The notes under the pieces are model-generated. The model was not told the origin of the DNA. It saw nothing but the letters and a program-made list of their open reading frames with translations, and did no database searches. The position numbers and the translations under genes were made by a program. From Solanum dulcamara (Eukaryota > Streptophyta > Magnoliopsida > Solanales > Solanaceae), in the NCBI RefSeq assembly GCF_947179165.1, contig NC_077240.1, forward strand, positions 73,379,501-73,443,500: DNA of 64,000 nucleotides. The letters run 5' to 3'. Shown in pieces: positions 58,886-64,000 of this stretch; position 1 is the first letter of the stretch; every line of letters begins with the position of its first letter.

Positions 58886-59985
58886 TAAAGGGGTAATGAA
58901 ATAGAGACTTGATGACTTATAATTATGTGAATAATGTAAATGTATATGCTGATATATTATTGATAGCGTGAGGTGAATTGCTTCGATATGAATTGCATTA
59001 TGACTGTTAACACTATTATTTTTTTATTATTTTTGTGAATATGCTTATTTTAATTGGTTCTGAAATATTATGATGAGACCGATTGATACTGATGCCAATA
59101 GAAAATTTTTCTGGCAATTGATACTTATGCCAATGGAAAATGATTACGGCAATTGATACTTATGCCGGTGGGAAAAGGTTTCGACTATGCTGATGGAAAA
59201 TGATTTTGGCGATTGCTGATTATGCCAATGGAAAATGGTTTAGGTGGATACATGGATCTTGTTCGTCCTCCATGGGTTCTAGACTGATATTTATCGGATG
59301 TATATCATTAGGATAGACATGCATCACTTTACATGACATCACATTGTATTGCATTACATCTTATTTGTCATCGTGAAGTTGTGTATATGCCCTTTGTGTT
59401 TCACTGATTGATATATTTGATAATGATGTGACTTATTCACTGATGTTGATAAGCTATTTATGATCTATGTGTTATATGAACAGTGTAGTATTAATTGAGT
59501 TAATTTCTATGGATGTTGTAATGGAGGAGGTTTGGTTGGATTGATAGGAGTTCTAATATCAATTAGAATTACTTTGTTTTGTTAGTTGGCTTGTTGAGTA
59601 CCTTATTGTTTTGTAATCAGTTCTTGCTAGCTATACTTGTGTAGGTTCCGAGCCTGGATAGTGATTCAGTTTCTGCTTCTTATTCGGGGGCTTTTGAAGA
59701 GACTTAAGAGGTAGTTGTTTGATGCTGGCGATCTCTCTTGTCCCTTTTTATTATGCTTTGTTCTATTTAAGAGACAAAGTTATTGAGAGTTGTACTTATT
59801 TTCATTTTCTTTGTATTAGAGGCTTGTACACGTGACAACCAATCTTTGGAGGGTTATTGTAGTTGAGTAAGACTTCCATTTAGATTGCTTTCGTATTATC
59901 TTTCCAAAAATATTGGGTTTAGGCTGACTTGTCCGATGAGATTGAATAAGTTCCATCACAGCCGAATTAGGATAGTGACACTTAT
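58886..59985 (+). mobile_element. R1 LTR, 3' part (right arm)
   Basis: Matches the reverse complement of 6706-7595 and 28902-30030 (GATAAAGGGGTAATGAAATAG, GACTTGTACACGTGACAACC-type, ATTAGGATAGTGACAC). Tandem array at 59085-59235. It is the downstream half of the LTR that E/D entered. Confidence 0.72.
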
Positions 59986-60246
59986 AACAAGGTCAATGCA
60001 TCACAAAAACATCTTTTAGAAGCTTCCGTATTATCTTTCCGTAAATATTGGTCTTTCCTTATTTAGTGTTTCAAGTCAAGTCTTCATTGGTCTTTCCTTA
60101 TTTAGATTGCTTCCGTATTATCTTTCCGTAAATATTGGGTTTAGGCTGACTTGTCCGATGAGAATGGATAAGTTCCATCACACCCGTATTAGGATAGTGA
60201 CACTTATAACAAGGTCAATGCATCACAAAAACATCTTTTAGAAGCT
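59883..60246 (+). repeat. Local duplication with 30-bp A insert
   Basis: The ~140-bp segment at 59883-60025 is repeated at 60106-60246 (CTGACTTGTCCGATGAGA, TAGGATAGTGACACTTATAA). Between them, 60026-60105 has a third partial copy and a 30-bp piece of A (60068-60097) identical to 37996-38025. The left arm has only one copy. Confidence 0.85.
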
Positions 60247-60410
60247 TATAAGAGAAATGTAGACATTTTGTCGGATATTAACCTTAACCAATAATTAAGA
60301 CCATGTGAGCTATAACATGGAATTCGATGTAACTCGTACATCAAGAAGAGAAAGGCTACTTGCCAAGGTAGAATAGAGAGTCTACTTGCCAAGGTAGACT
60401 CCGTATCATA
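60247..60410 (-). repeat. A-type segment, right-arm end
   Basis: Reverse complement of the 3' part of A (ATGTAGACATTTTGTCGG, CTATAACATGGAATTCGATG, two CTACTTGCCAAGGTAGA units). Similarity to the left arm stops at ATCATAAT (about 60410). The A sequence upstream of that point is absent here. Confidence 0.72.
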
Positions 60411-60734
60411 ATACAATTGACACTAACATATACATAATTTATTTATTTATCATCTTCAACCATGTAGGAGTTGAACAAAAGGATAATAATTCTAAAGTTC
60501 ATCATGTTGCTCAATAAGGTTGTCAATTCCATCCAAAATAGGGGTGTGTATATTTTGATCGACCGGATTTATGAATTATCGATTCGGCTTAGAATTTATC
60601 AATTTGTGAACATGCTAAATCGATAATAAAATTAATAAGATATTTTTTTCGATTTTCGATAAATCAATATATAGTCTCCAACGATTTTCAGTTTAACCGA
60701 TACAAAAATACACATATAATCATATATATGCTGT
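60411..60734. other. Single-copy AT-rich DNA
   Basis: First sequence outside the inverted repeat. 60540-60700 has repeated ATCGAT/CGGATTTAT-type words (TTATCGATTCGGC, TTCGATTTTCGATAAATC), a style common in short plant intergenic repeats. No gene is seen. Confidence 0.5.
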
Positions 60735-60799
60735 CTTTAAAGGGCAGCCCAGTGCACTAAGGCTCCCGCTATGCGCAAGGTCCGGGAAAGGGCCTGACT
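60735..60799 (-). mobile_element. TS-type SINE, 3' half
   Basis: TAAAGGGCAGCCCAGTGCAC, TAAGGCTCCCGCTATGCGCA and AGGTCCGGGAAAGGGCCTGA are the reverse complement of the well-known 3' half of the tRNA-derived TS SINE of Solanaceae. The 5' tRNA-like half (boxes A and B) is absent, so it is a 5'-truncated copy. Identification is from memory. Confidence 0.75.
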
Positions 60800-62029
60800 T
60801 ATAAAATAAAAATAGTAGCAAGAATAGAAGTTCATTACAAATTTTTACGTTGATCACTTTTGTTTAAGGAAGAATTGTTCGAATTCCATCTAAAGATTCA
60901 AGCAATAAATTATGAAAGTAATATTAATTGTATGTCAATATGTGAATCAAAATTGGAAAATCCTTTTTACTCTTTAAACTTAACTTAATTCATTGAAAGA
61001 TTGTAATACATTTTAGCAGTTTAGATAAAAATAATAACTCTTTAAACACAAGTAGCTAGATGGACATAATTGGATCAACTAAAAGTTTGTTGATGCTTAG
61101 AGTTTCAAAAATTTCAACGTACAAATTGTAAAAGTCAATCCCAATAAATACATAATTATCCTTAATATTGCTATCTTATACAGTTTTAAATCCATAAAGT
61201 TTAAAATTTGACTCCGTCTACGATTATTGGTATTCCTTGTGAGTTGTAACTTTATGATTAATAAATAACTCTAGGTTTATCTTCCTTTCCCTCAATTTGG
61301 CATGACTCTTGGTCAAATTCCCACGCGGATGAACAAACTTTTCAAGTCGAGTATTTTTTAATATACATAAAATTTAAAATTGTGGATCTATTTTCTATAA
61401 AATATAAATTTGTGGGTGAAGTTTTTACATTTAAAACAATTGAAATCCTACTTTCTAGAAACTTTGGAATCAGTAATCATCATTTAAAATTGAAACTGAT
61501 TTTTTTTTTCAAATTTCAATCAAACACAATTTCAAATCGAAACATCAAATTTAAACTCTAATTAATATGGCCAAATGCCTACTAGGGAAACCAAAAAAAA
61601 AAATATGATGCCATGGTATAGGAAATTTGAAAATGGGCAGCTAAATAAAAGACAATAGCTAAAGAAAAGAACAACTCTTTCTCCATTTAAATGCAATTCC
61701 AATAGAATCTAAAGAGAAACTTGTTTGAATTATGCAAAAGGGGTTTGAACAAATAGGGGAAAGTATGAAAAGACAAAAGATATTATTCATAGCTCATGTT
61801 AAATCTTTCCAAAATGAAGTAAACAATGCAAAGTCTCCTTCATGAAATTGACAAAAATAAAAACAAAAATAAATGTAAGGACTTGATATGATTTGTTAGA
61901 TTCCTGAAATTGGGGTAGGAAGTAGTCTTTATATGTCATGATGTGGGGTTTTAATTTGTTGGGAATCCTACCTAATTCCTCCATGTAAATTTGTTTGAGC
62001 TATACTAACTTGACAGGAAATTTTAAAAA
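60800..62029. other. Single-copy AT-rich DNA, no gene supported
   Basis: Low-GC sequence without visible repeats of the arms. A 61-codon minus-strand frame (61984-61799, MEELGRIPNKLKPHIM) has no recognised family. Its CATATAAAGACTACTTCC (about 61928-61945, minus strand) could be a TATA box and start region rather than coding. Nothing else is recognised. Confidence 0.4.
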
Positions 62030-62224
62030 ATAAAAATAAAATTTAAATTTTGTAATCTTAAATTAAAAATATGTCAAATGTATCAAAATGATCTTTAATA
62101 TTGTGACATTAAACATGTTACGTGAAAAATTAAAACTAAAGAGTTCCTAAAAAGTGAAAGGGTCATTTTTTAAAAACAAATTAAAAAGGAAAGTAAGTCA
62201 AACAAATTGAAACGGACGGAGGAA
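62030..62224 (+). mobile_element. Stowaway-like MITE remnant
   Basis: It ends CAAATTGAAACGGACGGAGG, the terminal inverted repeat of Stowaway elements (CTCCCTCCGTTTCAATTTG in reverse). Internal sequence is typical: AAAGAGTTCCTAAAAAGTGA, GGTCATTTTT, GTGACATTAAACATGTTACG. No matching left terminal repeat is seen, so the left end is lost or further decayed. Confidence 0.72.
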
Positions 62225-63544
62225 ATATCTTTTATTTTAATTCTCTCAATTTTGCCATTGTTGTTTGAGAATGATGACTTTGATCAAATTCAAAAATTAC
62301 CTTTGATGTGTTCCTGATTTTTTTCCTCTAATTTTTTTTTGTCTGTTAGTGTTCTTTTATTTCCAGTGATGGTGGAGGTGGGGATGAACTAAAGAAAATG
62401 ATTGGTTCCTTATGATATTTTGTCTACAAACACAATGAAAGATGACATAAAGTTTGGTTCTTGTGAAAGTAGAAACTCAGACTCATAGTGACATCAAAGG
62501 TTGTGATACTTACTTCAATAGGCTGAGGCCTGAGTAGTTTGATAGTGACTTCGTTCATTTAGTAAAATGATGAGATGCTAGTTTAATATAGTAAATAACT
62601 GAAAACTCAAGAGGGTCGTTTTTGGAGAAATATTTATCAGTAATTAAAAGACTTATTTTGATTATGTCTTTTGAGGCCGGCTAAATCCAATTCATAAACT
62701 TAAAAATAGAAAGTTGTTCATTCCCTTTTGTCAAGTAGGTAAAGTAGGAATATGAACCACTTTAAAGGAATAAAATGCCTTTAACCTTAAGTAGAGATTT
62801 TGGATTCAAACTATGAATATGAAAAATATTCTGAGAGAAAATGCTTTCCATTTAACGAATCTTACTCAAAATAAATTTTAATTAGTAAAACCTCAATACG
62901 AATATCCGCGAACCATCATAATGTATTAAAATAAAACATAATAATTCGTTTTCATATTTTAAGGGTGATGCATTTAAAGTAAACATACAAAAAGAAAACA
63001 ACCCCGCATTTAAAGCAAACATACAAAAGAAAACAACAAGACAAGTCCATGCCTAATCACTCATAGAACTTATAGTAGCTAACAAAGGTAAATTGCTGAT
63101 TGATCCCAAGTAGCAATAGATTCACATGAACCCATTAAACAAAAGGATCATTAATATTTATCCAAAAAGGTAAATGAATTCGTTTGACTCAAATTAACTC
63201 ATATCTTAAGATATAACAAGTGAGAGCATATCGATCAGCACTAATATCTTAAGATAATCACCACCTTGCATATATAAAAAAATTCAAATAAAAATGCTCC
63301 AAGTCATTTGTCATTTTAGTACTACCAACTAGGGAAGTACAAGTTAACCCGTCAGTTTAATCAAATCGACGAATTAAACCAAATTGATTTGTGGCTTGAT
63401 TGATTGGTTTGACGTTGAAAAAAATAAACCAATCATTATTGATTTGGTTTGACATTAACAGGGGGAAAAAATCAAAGGGAAAATAGTATGAATACACATT
63501 CTTCTAAATCAATAATACACGAAAACTTTGACACTCATTATTTG
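62225..63544. other. Intergenic DNA with small repeats
   Basis: No gene recognised. 62970-63039 is a small tandem duplication. 63330-63465 is rich in AACCAAATTGATT and GGTTTGAC words, a degenerate plant intergenic repeat style. AATTAACTCATATCTTAAGATATAAC near 63192-63217 contains a palindrome around TATCTTAAGATA. Confidence 0.45.
62970..63039. repeat. Two-copy ~36-bp tandem repeat
   Basis: GCATTTAAAGTAAACATACA(A)AAAGAAAACAACCCC is followed by GCATTTAAAGCAAACATACA(A)AAGAAAACAAC. One T/C and one A-run difference. No function is evident. Confidence 0.9.
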
Positions 63545-64000
63545 GTATATACTTGCCATTTTCTGATACTTATACTTCACTTGTTGGCAATTCAGTCACT
63601 TAGCGGCAAAATCAATAATGTCTTTCTTCATGCCGAACCACTAATAGTGTTGTTTGAAGTCATAAAAAATCTTTGCCTCTTTTGGGTGAATAGAATAATT
63701 GGAACAATGAGCCTCCTCCAAAATCATACGTACCCAATCACCAACTTTGGGCACACAAATGCGACTGTTAATCCTCAAAACTCTCTCAGGCTCAAGAGAG
63801 GCTGATTTAGCTTCACCTCTCAACACTTTGTCTCGAAAGATCCTTAATTTGTCATCATCAAACTGATGTGCATGAATCTGATCCATCAAAGTATACCTAG
63901 CCTTCATAAAGGCCAAAATAATATGTAGAAATATCAAGTTGGACCAATTACCTAGCCAATGACTGAACCTCCAAAGCCAAAGGCCTCCCATTTTTCTTAA
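63545..64000 (-). pseudogene. Ty3/gypsy tether and integrase zinc-binding fragment
   Basis: The minus strand reads from the window edge through MDQIHAHQFDDDKLRIFRDK then EPERVLRINSRICVPKVGDW, ILEEAHCSNYSIHPKEAKIF and YDFKQHY (63991-63641). It then passes a stop into WFGMKKDIIDFAAK, a stop, and NCQQV (63635-63565). H, H, C, C spacing is recognisable, with the first Cys of CLNC lost to the stop. Integrase core is absent; the fragment ends near 63545. Confidence 0.85.

Larger units (their letters stand above)
38501..60410 (-). repeat. Right arm of giant inverted repeat
   Basis: Reverse-complement partner of 4262-27518. It is about 19.4 kb after removing its own solo LTR (2467 bp plus 5-bp TSD). 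It lacks the two left-arm solo LTRs, retains about 430 bp that the left C 3' LTR has lost, and carries a local duplication near 59883-60246. Inner edge: TTTACACAGTCC. Outer edge: ...GACTCCGTATCATAAT, followed by unrelated DNA. Confidence 0.9.

Noticed and set aside
38501..60410. Right arm as an assembly artefact (collapsed haplotype placed in reverse)
   Set aside because: Arm-specific solo LTRs with clean target duplications, about 5% divergence and different indels fit an old real duplication, though only long reads can settle it.
61799..61984. Possible small gene (MEELGRIPNKLKPHIM...)
   Set aside because: Single-copy but without codon or domain support. An internal TATA-like element suggests a promoter region instead; left unassigned.
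1..64000. CRISPR arrays, tRNA or rRNA genes, bacterial operons
   Set aside because: None seen. Tandem arrays here are LTR-internal minisatellites, and the only tRNA-derived sequence is the SINE fragment, which lacks the tRNA-like half.

Overview
This window is plant nuclear DNA. It is almost certainly from a Solanaceae genome, most likely Solanum (inference). The evidence is large Ty3/gypsy LTR retrotransposon remains, the 3' half of a TS-type SINE (60735-60799), a Stowaway-like MITE remnant (62030-62224), an endogenous pararetrovirus fragment (34832-36300), and a gene encoding a plant-type methyl-CpG-binding-domain (MBD) protein. There are no bacterial features. Nearly every reading frame is a broken retroelement piece. 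The only plausible cellular gene is the MBD gene, present as one good copy, one decaying copy and one stub.

The window is organised as a very large inverted repeat. The left arm (about 4262-27518) and right arm (about 38501-60410) are reverse-complement copies flanking an 11-kb spacer. Names used here: 'A' is a repeated LTR-type segment; 'R1' is the 3' part of another LTR that abuts A; 'E/D' is a gypsy element (E = 5' LTR, PBS and gag start; D = gag end, protease and RT); 'C' is a second gypsy element; 'B' is a third one in the spacer. Read outward from the centre, each arm holds MBD promoter, MBD gene, AT-rich flank, R1, E 5' LTR, start of E/D gag, complete element C inserted in that gag, rest of E/D gag, protease and RT (cut off), the rest of R1, and A. 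Three solo LTRs with perfect 5-bp target duplications were added to single arms after the duplication: 4356-6574 and 13318-15715 in the left arm, 42451-44917 in the right. The other arm shows the empty site each time.

Layout: 1-1205, two opposed gypsy pol fragments; 1653-3265, an LTR fragment; 3266-27518, left arm and adjoining A; 27519-28890, rest of A; 28905-34825, R1-type LTR plus broken gypsy pol B (minus strand); 34832-36300, pararetrovirus fragment; 36335-38500, third copy of MBD start, promoter and A, in the same orientation as the left copy; 38501-60410, right arm; 60411-63540, mostly single-copy AT-rich DNA with SINE and MITE pieces; 63545-64000, another gypsy integrase fragment.

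The two MBD genes point outward from the centre. The right copy keeps the MBD consensus and a TATA box. The left copy has lost conserved glycines, its TATA box and its last codons. In element C the left arm carries TAG where the right arm still has CAG at five glutamine codons, so the two arms appear to decay unequally, in a pattern expected of cytosine-methylation damage. All coordinates are read by eye. Arm boundaries are good to about 10-20 bases; LTR ends with target duplications are exact.
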